The notes beneath the pieces were generated by a model. It saw only the letters and a list, made by a program, of their open reading frames with translations, did no database searches and had not been told where the DNA came from. A stretch of DNA of 64,000 bases from Caballeronia glathei. Its GTDB lineage: Bacteria; Pseudomonadota; Gammaproteobacteria; Burkholderiales; Burkholderiaceae. The stretch is from NCBI RefSeq assembly GCF_000698595.1, contig NZ_JFHC01000037.1, forward strand, positions 17,982 through 81,981, written 5' to 3'. A program made the position numbers and the translations under genes. Positions 34,248 to 44,345 of this stretch are shown piece by piece (position 1 is the first letter of the stretch; the number at the start of each line of letters is the position of its first letter).

Positions 34248-34703
34248 TCAGCGAAGCGAGCCGCGCGCGAAAATCTCGTCGAGCAGGTCCGTCATTTGCC
34301 ACACCCGGCATGGCCGCCGGCAATGTCCGTCGTAGCCGGCTTCCTTCAGCAGATGCACGGGCTCTTCGGGAAGAAAGCCGCTCATCGCGATGATGAGGCG
34401 GCGCTCGCCATCGTCGGACTCGCGCAGGCTGCGCACGAGCGCGTAGTTGCCGCAGCCCGCGATGCGCGTGTCGAGGAAGATCACCTGCGGATTCCACGTG
34501 CGCAGACCATGATGCAGCGACGCGACGTCGAGTGCGTATTGCGCCGGAAAGCCCTTGAGCTCGAAAAGGGACACGAGCGACTCGCCGAGCGCCTTGTCCG
34601 CATAGGCGAGGAACACGCGCTTCGATTGCGGCGCGCCCTTGCGCTTCTTCGCGTTCCACAGCGCGTATTGCGCCAGACCCGGATCCTTTGCCCGATTGTT
34701 CAC
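34248..34703 (-). CDS. Degenerate stand-alone receiver-like protein
   Basis: A 151-residue single-domain protein with the order of a CheY-like receiver: KRVFLAYADKALGESLVSLFELKGF, PQVIFLDTRIAGCGNYALVRSLRE, LIIAMSGFLPEEPVHLLKEAGYDGHCRRPCRVWQM. The phosphoacceptor Asp78 is kept, but the N-terminal acidic pair is reduced (AYADK) and the conserved Lys before Pro is Arg (RRPC). It may bind partners without normal phosphorylation. Similar short receiver proteins are common in Burkholderiaceae. No kinase is adjacent. Confidence 0.65.
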   Translation of the reverse strand: MNNRAKDPGLAQYALWNAKKRKGAPQSKRVFLAYADKALGESLVSLFELKGFPAQYALDVASLHHGLRTWNPQVIFLDTRIAGCGNYALVRSLRESDDGERRLIIAMSGFLPEEPVHLLKEAGYDGHCRRPCRVWQMTDLLDEIFARGSLR

Positions 34704-35228
34704 ATCACCCCTCGACCGATCATCGATACGTTACCCGGATGGTGTCAAAGCCATCCCGAGGTCCACCAGGAGGAACCGCGTCATGCCACGGCCGCGAACA
34801 TGTCCGCGCCATGGTGGCGCATGAAGGCACCAGTCGCGGGCGCGCTTCGCGCGCGTCGGGTCGCCGCTGACAGTGTCCAGTCAGGTTCACGCCATGATGC
34901 GCGGGCCTTCCCCGCCAGACGGTTCTCGACACGAGTGGCACATAAGGCAGTATTCGGGCCAAGCCGGTGAAAAGCGGCATCGATCGTCGGCCACGCGATG
35001 ATTTCGCGTTTGCGTTTTTTATCAGTCGAACTATAAAAGAACAGCAATAGCGCATTTTGTAGGCCGGTAATCGTGAGGGCCGGCTGGACAGAACGTGGCG
35101 AGGCATGTTCTGCGGTGATCATGCAACGGGCGAACTAGCAGTACGTTCGTTCATTTAAAGCGGTCCTCATCTTTGCTGCCGCGTCCGTATCTCGCTATCG
35201 GCAAGGCGGCATGACTCAGGAGAGTGAA
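34704..35228. other. Intergenic stretch with two tiny overlapping frames
   Basis: About 525 bases. A strong AGGAGG at 34769-34774 precedes a 13-codon frame (34783-34824) whose stop overlaps the ATG of a 49-codon frame (34821-34970); neither product resembles a known family. The right part is A+T-rich (around 35010-35060) and probably contains the lipoprotein promoter. Confidence 0.4.
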
Positions 35229-35441
35229 ATGAAACCGAGGCAAATTCTCGCGGCCTGCACCGCCACCGCATTCGTGCTGCTTCTGTCGGGATGCGCGCAG
35301 GACGCTTCGCTTGCCGGATCGTCGTCCACATCGGCCGACCAGTCCGCGTATGGCGGCACGGGCACCGTGCGCACGGTCGCGGGACATCGTCAGGGAGCGT
35401 GCAGCGCGTCGCCCAACTGCGATATCTTCTTCGGACAGTAG
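35229..35441 (+). CDS. Small predicted lipoprotein
   Basis: A 70-residue protein with a lipoprotein signal (ILAACTATAFVLLLSGC, lipidated Cys22). The mature part is short, rich in Ser, Gly and Thr, and has two further Cys (QGACSASPNC) that may pair. AGGAG lies 7 bases upstream of the ATG at 35229. It is convergent with the phosphatase gene. Function unknown. Confidence 0.75.
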   Translation: MKPRQILAACTATAFVLLLSGCAQDASLAGSSSTSADQSAYGGTGTVRTVAGHRQGACSASPNCDIFFGQ

Positions 35442-35454
35442 TCGGTTCGAGTCT

Positions 35455-36000
35455 TCATCGTTTCGGCGGCGAGATGCGTCCGGCTACGACCAGGCCGTCG
35501 GGGCTGCGCCGCAATACGATCATCTCGCCGTCGCCGGGATGCATGCCGGTCAGCGCCGTGATGTTCACCTGATGCGTGACGAGGATCAAGGTCGGACCTC
35601 GCCAGCCGGCAATGAAGCGGCGCACCGCCGCGGTCTGCGCCGCCGACTGCGAGCGGTCGTCGAAAAAGGAATTGAGCGCCGGCAGAGGCGTGACCGGGCC
35701 CAGCCCGAGAAGCGCCGCCGTATCGCGCGTGCGGCACCACTCGCTGCTGAACACCTCGGCCCGGATGCCGCGCGCCCTCAGCATGTCGCCGAACGCGCGC
35801 GCTTCTTCGCGCCCCGCCGCATCGAGATTGCGCTGGGTCGGGCAATCGCCCGGCCTGAACCCGGGCGGATCGCCGGTGCCGGGCGCACGCGCATGGCGCA
35901 TCACGCCCACCGCTCCCGGCTCGCGCAGCACGTCGAGCGGGTCGACATCCGCGCGCGCGACGCCGCACACGAAGAGCAACAGGAACATCCATCGCTTCAT
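35455..36000 (-). CDS. Exported histidine phosphatase superfamily protein
   Basis: A 181-residue protein with a signal peptide (MKRWMFLLLFVCGVARA) followed by a histidine-phosphatase domain: VMRHARAPGTGD (phosphoacceptor His in the RHG-like motif, here RHA), SSEWCRTRDTAALLG, and LVTHQVNITALTG (second catalytic His). It probably acts in the periplasm on a small phosphate ester; the substrate is unknown. GGGGAG lies 6 bases upstream of the chosen start. Confidence 0.87.
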   Translation of the reverse strand: MKRWMFLLLFVCGVARADVDPLDVLREPGAVGVMRHARAPGTGDPPGFRPGDCPTQRNLDAAGREEARAFGDMLRARGIRAEVFSSEWCRTRDTAALLGLGPVTPLPALNSFFDDRSQSAAQTAAVRRFIAGWRGPTLILVTHQVNITALTGMHPGDGEMIVLRRSPDGLVVAGRISPPKR

Positions 36001-36148
36001 GGCTTTCTCCCCATCGTCCGGTCTGGATGCGCTGCGACCCTGCTGCAAGCGGATCGAAGACACGCATCCGGTGACAATCAGCTTACTGGAGGATGCCGGC
36101 GATATGGGCCAGCCTTCTATTCAGACGAATCCCCCCGCCGATGCAGTC

Positions 36149-36865
36149 TCAGGCGGCGTCCGCGAGCAAGCCGCCAACGGGAATCACCTTGCCCGTCATC
36201 GAATCCGTATCGGTGAGGTCCAGCACGGCGTCGACGATTTCCCGGATCGTTTCGCGCGTGCCCTCGCTCGCCGCACGATGAAGCGATCCGGCGTCCGGCG
36301 TGTCGTAGCCGCGCGGCACCACTGCGTTCACGTTCACGTGATGCGGCGCAAGCTCCAGGGCGAGCGAGCGCGTGGCGTGGTCGATGCCGCCTATCATCAG
36401 CGAGGCGAGCGCAGCCGGTGCGCGGGCGCTGGCTTGCGCGGCGAGACTTGCCGTGACGTTCACGATATGGCCTCGTCCCCGCGCGGACATGTGCCTCGCG
36501 GCCTGCTGGGACGGATAGAAGAATCCGCGCAGGTCCGCATCGACCATGCTTTCGAGCTCTTCACCCGAATAGTCGACGATCGGCTTCGCAATGAAGAGTT
36601 CGGCATTGTTGATCAGGATATCGACCGCTCCGAAGCAGTCGATCGCATGCCGGAACAGCGCCCTCGCGGTCACGGGCTTCGAGATGTCACCGGCCAGGAA
36701 CGCGAACCGGCCCGGACCGCCGAGCTTCTGGGCGGCCCTGAGACGCTCGGGCGTGCGCGCACAGCCCACGACGTTCAGGCCGCGCGCGAGATACGCCTGC
36801 GCGATCGCGAAGCCTATGCCACTCGAGATCCCCGTGACGATGGCCGTTTTCTTTCCACTGGTCAT
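36149..36865 (-). CDS. Short-chain dehydrogenase-like protein lacking catalytic Tyr and Lys
   Basis: A 238-residue SDR. The cofactor site is normal (AIVTGISSGIGFAIA, AGDISKPVTA, LINNAELF). In the active-site stretch after VNVTASLAA the expected Tyr-x3-Lys is replaced: 13 and 17 residues after the Ser stand Leu and Met (APAALASLMIGG). The protein therefore probably binds NAD(P) but may not be an oxidoreductase. The start at 36865 (MTSGKKTAIVTG) is favoured over an upstream frame with an atypical 89-residue lead. No operon partner is evident. Confidence 0.8.
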   Translation of the reverse strand: MTSGKKTAIVTGISSGIGFAIAQAYLARGLNVVGCARTPERLRAAQKLGGPGRFAFLAGDISKPVTARALFRHAIDCFGAVDILINNAELFIAKPIVDYSGEELESMVDADLRGFFYPSQQAARHMSARGRGHIVNVTASLAAQASARAPAALASLMIGGIDHATRSLALELAPHHVNVNAVVPRGYDTPDAGSLHRAASEGTRETIREIVDAVLDLTDTDSMTGKVIPVGGLLADAA

Positions 36866-37247
36866 GCTTGTTCTCCGACGCAAACAGTTGAGCGAACCGA
36901 TGCCGGTTCCGCGGCAAAGCTGCGCTGCCAAGCTGATTGTGGCCGCGAGATGGCAGTACTCTGTCGCTTGCTTATAGAACGCTTTCGACGAGACCTTTGT
37001 TCCCTGCAAGTTTCGCGTCTGCCGGCCGCATCCGGCCACACACCGCCGCGAGCGCCGCCACGGCACGGGGCCTGCGGCTGCGCGCTCCCCAAGGGGCTGA
37101 AAACAGGGTGAAGTTGGCAGATTTCGGCGCATGGCCGCCGTTGCGGCAAGACGCGCGCGTCAGCAAACTGAAGGTATGGATGCCGGTCAAATGCAACATG
37201 TTTGAAGGGCAGCCGCCCCCGCTTGGCTGGCTAGAAAGGAATTGCAC
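36866..37247. other. Intergenic stretch, nothing recognised
   Basis: About 380 bases between divergently arranged genes. No convincing gene, repeat or RNA was seen; it should contain promoters for the SDR-like gene and the small membrane protein. Confidence 0.45.
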
Positions 37248-37478
37248 ATGGACATCTCGTCATTGATCATCTATGCGATCGTGCTGATCATCACCGGTTC
37301 TGCCGGGACGCTCGCGCTCGTCTGGACCATACCGCAGGCGATCATGAAGCGATCGCAGCCGCACGGCCGCTTCGCGACGCTCGGAGAAGAGGACCACGAT
37401 GATCCGGATGGGGGTGCGGGAACCCGCGTGCCGGCGAAGCACGTCAATGGGAGGCGTCGGCAGATCGACGCGGTCTGA
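37248..37478 (+). CDS. Small membrane protein with acidic tail
   Basis: A 76-residue protein: one N-terminal membrane helix (IIYAIVLIITGSAGTLALVW), then a polar, partly acidic tail (LGEEDHDDPDGG) and a basic end. AAAGGA lies 7 bases before the ATG at 37248. No family was recognised. Its tail suggests a cytoplasmic or periplasmic tether, but this is speculation. Confidence 0.6.
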   Translation: MDISSLIIYAIVLIITGSAGTLALVWTIPQAIMKRSQPHGRFATLGEEDHDDPDGGAGTRVPAKHVNGRRRQIDAV

Positions 37479-37587
37479 AGCCATCTGATCGCCGCATTGC
37501 CCGGCAAGCGGCAATTGGCAAGCGCCAATCGCCCGAGGAATGCGGAGCGGCACCGCGCGTGCCGCTCCTTCATGTAGACAGCACCGC

Positions 37588-37964
37588 TCAGACGGCGCCC
37601 GACAGGTCCGTCTGATAGAAAGCCGGGAATCGCTCGAATTCACGCGCTGCATCCGCGGGGTCCACGCCTTCCTTGAGCACGGCGCTCGAGAAACCGGTGC
37701 GCTCCATCTGCACGAGCTGGTCGATGAGCACGTCACCGGTCGCGCGCAGATCGCCCCTGAAACCCAGCCTGCGACGCAGCAAATAGGCCTGGCTGTAGGC
37801 ACGGCCATCGGTGAAATGCGGAAAGTGGAGCTCGATCCGGTCGATGCCGGCGATTCCGTCCTTCAGCGTGAACGGGTCGTCGTCGTTGGCAAGCTGCACC
37901 ACGTTGAGAGCGCCGCTTTCCGCGTGGTCCAGCGGCGTCAGGATCTTCATGCGGGCTGCGTTCG

Positions 37965-37968
<4 letters not shown>
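37588..37968 (-). CDS. DUF934 protein associated with sulfite reductase
   Basis: A 126-residue DUF934 protein (DRIELHFPHFTDGRAYSQAYLLRRRLGFRGDLRATGDVLIDQL). In beta- and gammaproteobacteria this family is encoded next to assimilatory sulfite reductase and is thought to supply electrons or assemble the enzyme; the exact role is not settled. Its start overlaps the stop of the reductase gene (ATGA at 37965-37968), indicating tight co-expression. Confidence 0.92.
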
Positions 37969-39752
<1,784 letters not shown>

Positions 39753-40006
39753 GGTGATGGCGCGACTTCGTTGACCGCCTGTTGCGGCTGTACCGCTCAT
39801 GGCGGGGGCTGCCCAACGATAGGTGCGGCACGCGCGGCGGTAAAGAAGCAGATGCCGCTGCTTCGGCAGCAGCAGATCACGTGGCGATTCGTCCGCCGGA
39901 CTGCTGCCTCCCTATTGGTGCCAACTGCTTCTGTTCCCGGCGGCGCGGCGCGCGCATCATGAACGCGTGAGCGCGGGGCGTCCCGCCCGGCATCGAGGAG
40001 CGCATC

Positions 40007-40195
40007 GTGAACTTTCTCAAGCTGCTACGCATCGTGGCGTGGAGTTTCTTCGGCGTGCGCAAGCGCGCCTCGCACCAGGCCGACATGGCGACGGTGAAAC
40101 TGCCGCTTCTGCCCGTGGTCGCGGTAGCGCTCGCCGGGGGCTTCGGCGCCCTGCTGTTTTCGCTGGCGCGGATTGCGGCGAGCGTCGCGCACTGA
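40007..40195 (+). CDS. DUF2970 small membrane protein
   Basis: A 62-residue protein: FLKLLRIVAWSFFGVRKRASHQADMATVKLP, then a C-terminal membrane helix. This is the DUF2970 family, common and well conserved in Burkholderiales, of unknown function. The start is GTG at 40007, supported by GAGGAG 6 bases upstream. Confidence 0.85.
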   Translation: MNFLKLLRIVAWSFFGVRKRASHQADMATVKLPLLPVVAVALAGGFGALLFSLARIAASVAH

Positions 40196-40278
40196 CAGGG
40201 CAGTGCAATCCGCGCGCGAATGGCGGACAATAGCGCGCAGTGAAATATCGAGCGGCGAGAGCCCTGCCGCGCCACCCG

Positions 40279-41709
40279 ATGAACAGATACGAAGCGCTCG
40301 CCAACGCGATGGCGAGAGAGATCCGCTCGGGCAGCATCGCGGCCGGCTCCCGCATGCCGTCGCTGCGGCAGATCATCGCTCAACACGGCGTGAGCCAGTC
40401 GACCGCGTTTCGTGCGTACTACCTGCTCGAGGAATGGGGCCTCGTTCGCGCGCGCGAGCGCTCCGGCTACTACGTGGCGCGCGGCGCGAAAGTGCCGGCC
40501 GAAAAGGCGCCCCCCGCGACGCCGCCCGCGCAGTCGGGCAGCGTCGATATCAGCGATCTGGTCTTCTCCGTGCTCGACGCGGCGAAGCACCCCGGCATCG
40601 TGCCGCTCGGCTCCGCCTTTCCTTCCCCGCAGCTTTTCCCGCTGCCGCGCCTTGCCAGGTCGCTCGCGCGGGCATCGCGGCTTGTGAGCCCATGGAGCAC
40701 GGTGGCCGACCTGCCGCCCGGCAATGAGCAGTTGCGCCGCCAGATCTCGTTGCGCTATGTCGGGATGGGCCTGTCGCAGCCGATGGAGGAAATCGTCGTC
40801 ACCAACGGCGCGCTCGAGGCGCTGAACCTGTGCCTGATGGCGGTGACGCGGCCGGGCGACGTGGTGGCGGTGGAATCGCCGGGCTTCTACGCGGCGCTTC
40901 AGGCCATTGAGCGCCTCGACCTGCGCGCGGTCGAGATTCCCGTCGATCCGGCGAGCGGCCTCGATCTCGACGCGCTCGCCGCGGCCCTGCAAACCCATCC
41001 CGTCCGCGCCTGCTGGTTCATGACGAACTTCCAGAATCCGACCGGCGCGACGCTGTCGATAGAGAAAAAAAAGGCGCTCGTCGAACTGCTCGCGAAACAC
41101 GACGTGCCGCTGATCGAAGACGACGTGTACGGCGAACTTCACTTTCAGCCCGAATATCCGCTGCCCGCGCTGGCATTCGACAAGCACGGCCTCGTGATGC
41201 ACTGCAGTTCGTTTTCGAAGACGCTCGCGCCGGGTTACCGCATCGGATGGGCCTGTGCGGGACGCTTCACGGACAAGGTCCAGCGACTCAAGCTGATGAC
41301 CACGCTATCGGCCAGCATCCCGGCGCAGGCGGGCATCGCGGATTATCTCCAGTACGGCGGCTACGACAAGCACCTGCGCAAGCTGCGCGCGTCGCTACAG
41401 GCGCAGTTGCGGGAGATGGAGGCCGCGATCGCGCGCTTGCTGCCGCGCGGCGTGCGCGTGACGCATCCGGCGGGCGGCTATTTCGTCTGGCTCGAATTGC
41501 CCGAGGCAATCGACGCGATGCAACTGCACCGTCTCGCGATCGAACGGGGCGTGAGTCTTGCCCCAGGCCCGATCTTCTCGGCATCGCATGCCTTCACGAA
41601 CTGCGTGCGCCTGAATTTCGGCCATCCGTGGTCGCAGAAAGTGGAGCACGCGATCCGCACGCTCGGCGAACTGCTCGATCATCCGTCCGTGCGCGGCGCG
41701 GACCGCTGA
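40279..41709 (+). CDS. MocR-type regulator (GntR domain fused to aminotransferase fold)
   Basis: A 476-residue PdxR/MocR-family protein. The N-terminal GntR winged helix is YEALANAMAREIRSGSIAAGSRMPSLRQIIAQHGVSQSTAFRAYYLLEEWGLVRARERSGYYV; the C-terminal fold-type I aminotransferase domain keeps the PLP site (NFQNPTGATLS, EDDVYGELHF, CSSFSKTLAPGYRIGW with the Schiff-base Lys). Such proteins usually sense PLP adducts and regulate a neighbouring gene and themselves. The adjacent gene on the other side is a GST gene. An upstream ATG at 40240 is an alternative start. Confidence 0.92.
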   Translation: MNRYEALANAMAREIRSGSIAAGSRMPSLRQIIAQHGVSQSTAFRAYYLLEEWGLVRARERSGYYVARGAKVPAEKAPPATPPAQSGSVDISDLVFSVLDAAKHPGIVPLGSAFPSPQLFPLPRLARSLARASRLVSPWSTVADLPPGNEQLRRQISLRYVGMGLSQPMEEIVVTNGALEALNLCLMAVTRPGDVVAVESPGFYAALQAIERLDLRAVEIPVDPASGLDLDALAAALQTHPVRACWFMTNFQNPTGATLSIEKKKALVELLAKHDVPLIEDDVYGELHFQPEYPLPALAFDKHGLVMHCSSFSKTLAPGYRIGWACAGRFTDKVQRLKLMTTLSASIPAQAGIADYLQYGGYDKHLRKLRASLQAQLREMEAAIARLLPRGVRVTHPAGGYFVWLELPEAIDAMQLHRLAIERGVSLAPGPIFSASHAFTNCVRLNFGHPWSQKVEHAIRTLGELLDHPSVRGADR

Positions 41710-41738
41710 CTGGTCACGCTCCGCGCGATCAAGCGCGA

Positions 41739-42398
41739 TCAGTCACGTTCGGGCGCGCCGAGCGGAAAGAGCGGCCGATACGGGCGCGCTTCGTCGACGG
41801 CGCGGGCAAACGACGGACGCGCCAGCAGCCGTTGCCGGTACGCGATCACATGAGAAAACGCAGCGCCGATGCGATGCGTCCAGTCCGCGTAGAAGAGAAA
41901 CGGCGCCGCGCCGCAGTCGGCCAGGCTGAAGCGGTCGCCGGCCGCCCATTCCCGATCCGCCATGACCCTGTCGAGCCAGCCGTAGGCGGTGTCGAGCATC
42001 TCGCGTGCGTCGGCGACACCGCGCGGATCGCGTTGCGCCTCCGGGCGCAGGCTGTCGAACACGATCTTCTGCTGCGGCGTCGAGATGTAGTTGTCGAAGA
42101 AGCGGTCCATGCTGCGCACCTCCAGCGCGGCGCGGGGATCGGCGGGCAGGAGCGGCACGGGACCCGGATGGTGCAGGCCGAGATACTCGATGATGATGCT
42201 CGCCTCGGTGACGGTCCGCCCGTTGTCCACGAGCACGGGGAAGCGCCTGAGCGGCCACAGCGATGCGAATTCCGCCAGGAGGTCGGGGGCGTCGGGGGAC
42301 AGCAGGCGCCATTCGAACGGTATCCGGTTCTCGTACAGCGCGACCAGCACCTTCTGGGAGTATGAGGAAAAGGGATGGGCGTAGAGCGTCGGCTTCAT
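41739..42398 (-). CDS. Glutathione S-transferase
   Basis: A 219-residue GST. The N-terminal thioredoxin-like domain is seen in LYAHPFSSYSQKVLVALYENRIPFEW, RRFPVLVDNGRTVTEASIIIEYL (cis-Pro and the glutathione-binding Glu-Ala-Ser turn), and the C-terminal helical domain in WLDRVMADREWAAGDRFSLADCGAAPFL. GAGGT lies 6 bases before the ATG at 42398. The frame remains open far upstream, but that part is antisense to the binding-protein gene and is not coding. Substrate unknown. Confidence 0.9.
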   Translation of the reverse strand: MKPTLYAHPFSSYSQKVLVALYENRIPFEWRLLSPDAPDLLAEFASLWPLRRFPVLVDNGRTVTEASIIIEYLGLHHPGPVPLLPADPRAALEVRSMDRFFDNYISTPQQKIVFDSLRPEAQRDPRGVADAREMLDTAYGWLDRVMADREWAAGDRFSLADCGAAPFLFYADWTHRIGAAFSHVIAYRQRLLARPSFARAVDEARPYRPLFPLGAPERD

Positions 42399-42617
42399 TG
42401 GCGTACCTCGTGTGGAAAATGAGTGCTTCAGGCCGACGACGAACGAAGCCGGGCAAAATCGACATCGGCCGGCCTTTTCTTTCGAAACGCTTTCTCGATA
42501 TCGGGCCGCCTGTGTCTTGCGAGGTTCACGCTGCGTTTTTTTTCGTGTGAGATATTCGCCATTCCGCCTCGCTGGGCGCATTCCCGACCATACCACCGGA
42601 CCCGCCTTACCCGACCC

Positions 42618-43439
42618 ATGCCGATGATGAACACCGTAAAGCTCTGCCTGATGGCCTGTACGCTCGCGATCGTCGCGTTCGTGCACACGGCGCCCGTGCG
42701 CGCCGACACGCTGGATGACATCGCAAAGCGCGGCGTGCTGCGCGTTGCCGTGCCGCAGGATTTCGCGCCGTTCGGCTCGGTCGGCACGAACATGCAGGTG
42801 GAAGGACTCGACATCGACGTCGCCGCGCTGCTCGCGAAGAAACTCGGCGCCAGGCTCGAACTCGTGCCCGTCACGAGCGCAAACCGTATTCCGTACCTGC
42901 AGACGAAGAAGGTCGATCTCGTGATCTCGACACTCGGCAAGGACGCCGAGCGCGACAAGGTCATCGATTTCTCGCAGCCCTACTCGCCCTACAACAACAG
43001 CGTGTTCGGTCCGGCAAACGTGAAGGTGGACGGCCCTGCCGACCTCGCGGGCAAGACCGTGGGCGTCGCGCGCGGCACGTTCCAGGACCTGCTGCTCACC
43101 AAGAGCGTGCCGGCGACCGCCACCGTCAAGCGCTACGACGACAACAACGGCATGATCGCGGCGTATGTGTCGGGGCAGGTGCCGCTCATCGGCACGGGGG
43201 ATTTCGTCGCGACCAAGCTCGCGTCGATGATGCCCGCCAACGCGCCGAACCGGCCGGTGATCAAGTACGTGATCCAGGAGTCGTCGTGCCGCGTCGGGCT
43301 GAACAAGAACGAGCCGAAGCTGCTTGCGAAGGTGAATGTTGTTCTCACCGATGCGAAAAAGAACGGCGAACTGAACGCGATCGTGCAGAAGTGGCTGCAC
43401 GTGCCGCTGCCGCAGCAGGTCGCGCAGACGCTCGACTGA
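42618..43439 (+). CDS. Periplasmic amino-acid-type substrate-binding protein
   Basis: A 273-residue family 3 solute-binding protein. A signal peptide (KLCLMACTLAIVAFVHTAP, cleavage after VRA) is followed by DTLDDIAKRGVLRVAVPQDFAPFGSVG, GLDIDVAALLAKKLGARLELVPV, KKVDLVISTLGKDAERDKVIDFSQPY and DLAGKTVGVARGT. It would bind a polar amino acid or similar ligand. No permease or ATPase gene of the ABC system is adjacent, so it is an orphan here. Three nearby ATGs (42618, 42624, 42627) are possible starts. Confidence 0.88.
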   Translation: MPMMNTVKLCLMACTLAIVAFVHTAPVRADTLDDIAKRGVLRVAVPQDFAPFGSVGTNMQVEGLDIDVAALLAKKLGARLELVPVTSANRIPYLQTKKVDLVISTLGKDAERDKVIDFSQPYSPYNNSVFGPANVKVDGPADLAGKTVGVARGTFQDLLLTKSVPATATVKRYDDNNGMIAAYVSGQVPLIGTGDFVATKLASMMPANAPNRPVIKYVIQESSCRVGLNKNEPKLLAKVNVVLTDAKKNGELNAIVQKWLHVPLPQQVAQTLD

Positions 43440-43470
43440 GCCTCACGGCGTCGTTCGTCGTGTTCGGGCG

Positions 43471-43980
43471 CTACGCCGCGGCCATTTCGGCAAGCTTGCC
43501 GACCGTGTTGATGTTGCGCGCCGTGCCGACGAGTGCTGCGGGCAGCCTGAGCCGCGACTTGCCCATACCGTCGGGATAGTGGATATAGAGTTCGCGCTTC
43601 GCGGCGCGCACTTCCTCACCCCCGGGGATGACGAGATCGTCGCCGAGGCGCTTCGGCGCATCGTGCGCGAGAAACACGACCGCGACCCGGGCGGGCGGCG
43701 CATCGGGAAACGGATTGTGGTCGAGCACCGCGCGCATTTCGGCGGCGCTGCGCACCATCACGTCGACGGGTTTGCCGGCCTTCGCGGCCAGCGCCTCCTC
43801 CAGCTTGCGTTGCACGGAACGCTCGGCGTGCCGGCTCGACAAGACCACGTTGCCGCTCTGGATGTACGTGCGAACGTTTTCGAAACCGAGATCGGCGCAG
43901 AGGGCGGCCAGGTCCTTCATCGGCAGCTTGCCAGTGCCGCCCACGTTGACCGCGCGCAAGAGCGCAATGAAAACCGTCAT
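43471..43980 (-). CDS. DUF1697 family protein
   Basis: A 169-residue DUF1697 protein: VFIALLRAVNVGGTGKLPMKDLAALCADLGFENVRTYIQSGNVVLSS is the family signature, and the C-terminal part has GKSRLRLPAALVGTARNINTV. The family is widespread and of unknown function. The start at 43980 (MTVFIALL) matches family N-termini. No link to neighbours is evident. Confidence 0.9.
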   Translation of the reverse strand: MTVFIALLRAVNVGGTGKLPMKDLAALCADLGFENVRTYIQSGNVVLSSRHAERSVQRKLEEALAAKAGKPVDVMVRSAAEMRAVLDHNPFPDAPPARVAVVFLAHDAPKRLGDDLVIPGGEEVRAAKRELYIHYPDGMGKSRLRLPAALVGTARNINTVGKLAEMAAA

Positions 43981-44048
43981 CGGTGTTCTCCGTTGTTTGC
44001 GGCTGGCGGTGCCGTGGTTCGAAAACCGTACTCTATCCGTCCTTCGAC

Positions 44049-44297
44049 TCACAGGCAGTCCGGAAAGATGCGGATGGGGTCATCCGAGCCGGGTCCGTCC
44101 GGGTCGGTCTGCAGCGTGGCGTCCGTCGGAAGCTGCGCCACGCAGATGTGGGCGATGCCTTGTGCGTCGGTCCTGCCCCGGTACAGTTCGTGCCGTTCGC
44201 GGTCGTACACGGCATAAGGGGTGTTGCCGATGGGAACCTCACGCGGCACCGGCCAGACGAGCGCAACTTCGAAACAGGGGGCGCTATTGGCCGCCAC
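44049..44297 (-). CDS. Small protein resembling the VgrG C-terminal domain
   Basis: An 82-residue frame starting with GTG at 44297, in the same reading frame as and 48 bases after the stop of the upstream candidate immunity gene. VPIGNTPYAVYD, LYRGRTDAQGIAHI and QLPTDATL follow the same order as the last 60 residues of the VgrG in this operon (IPASNAKYQMF, IAEGVTNEQGETSL, HVPQDAVI). It therefore looks like a stand-alone copy or remnant of the beta-sandwich domain used to carry cargo. No ribosome site is clear. It could also be a degraded second cargo module. Confidence 0.5.
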   Translation of the reverse strand: MAANSAPCFEVALVWPVPREVPIGNTPYAVYDRERHELYRGRTDAQGIAHICVAQLPTDATLQTDPDGPGSDDPIRIFPDCL

Positions 44298-44345
44298 GCG
44301 GTTGCTGGCTGTAAGGCAGCAACTGCGGCCTGCAACCGGGCCAGT

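Noticed and set aside
42399..43400. Upstream continuation of the GST frame on the minus strand
   Set aside because: It is antisense to the substrate-binding protein gene, has no GST similarity, and a good start with a ribosome site exists at 42398.
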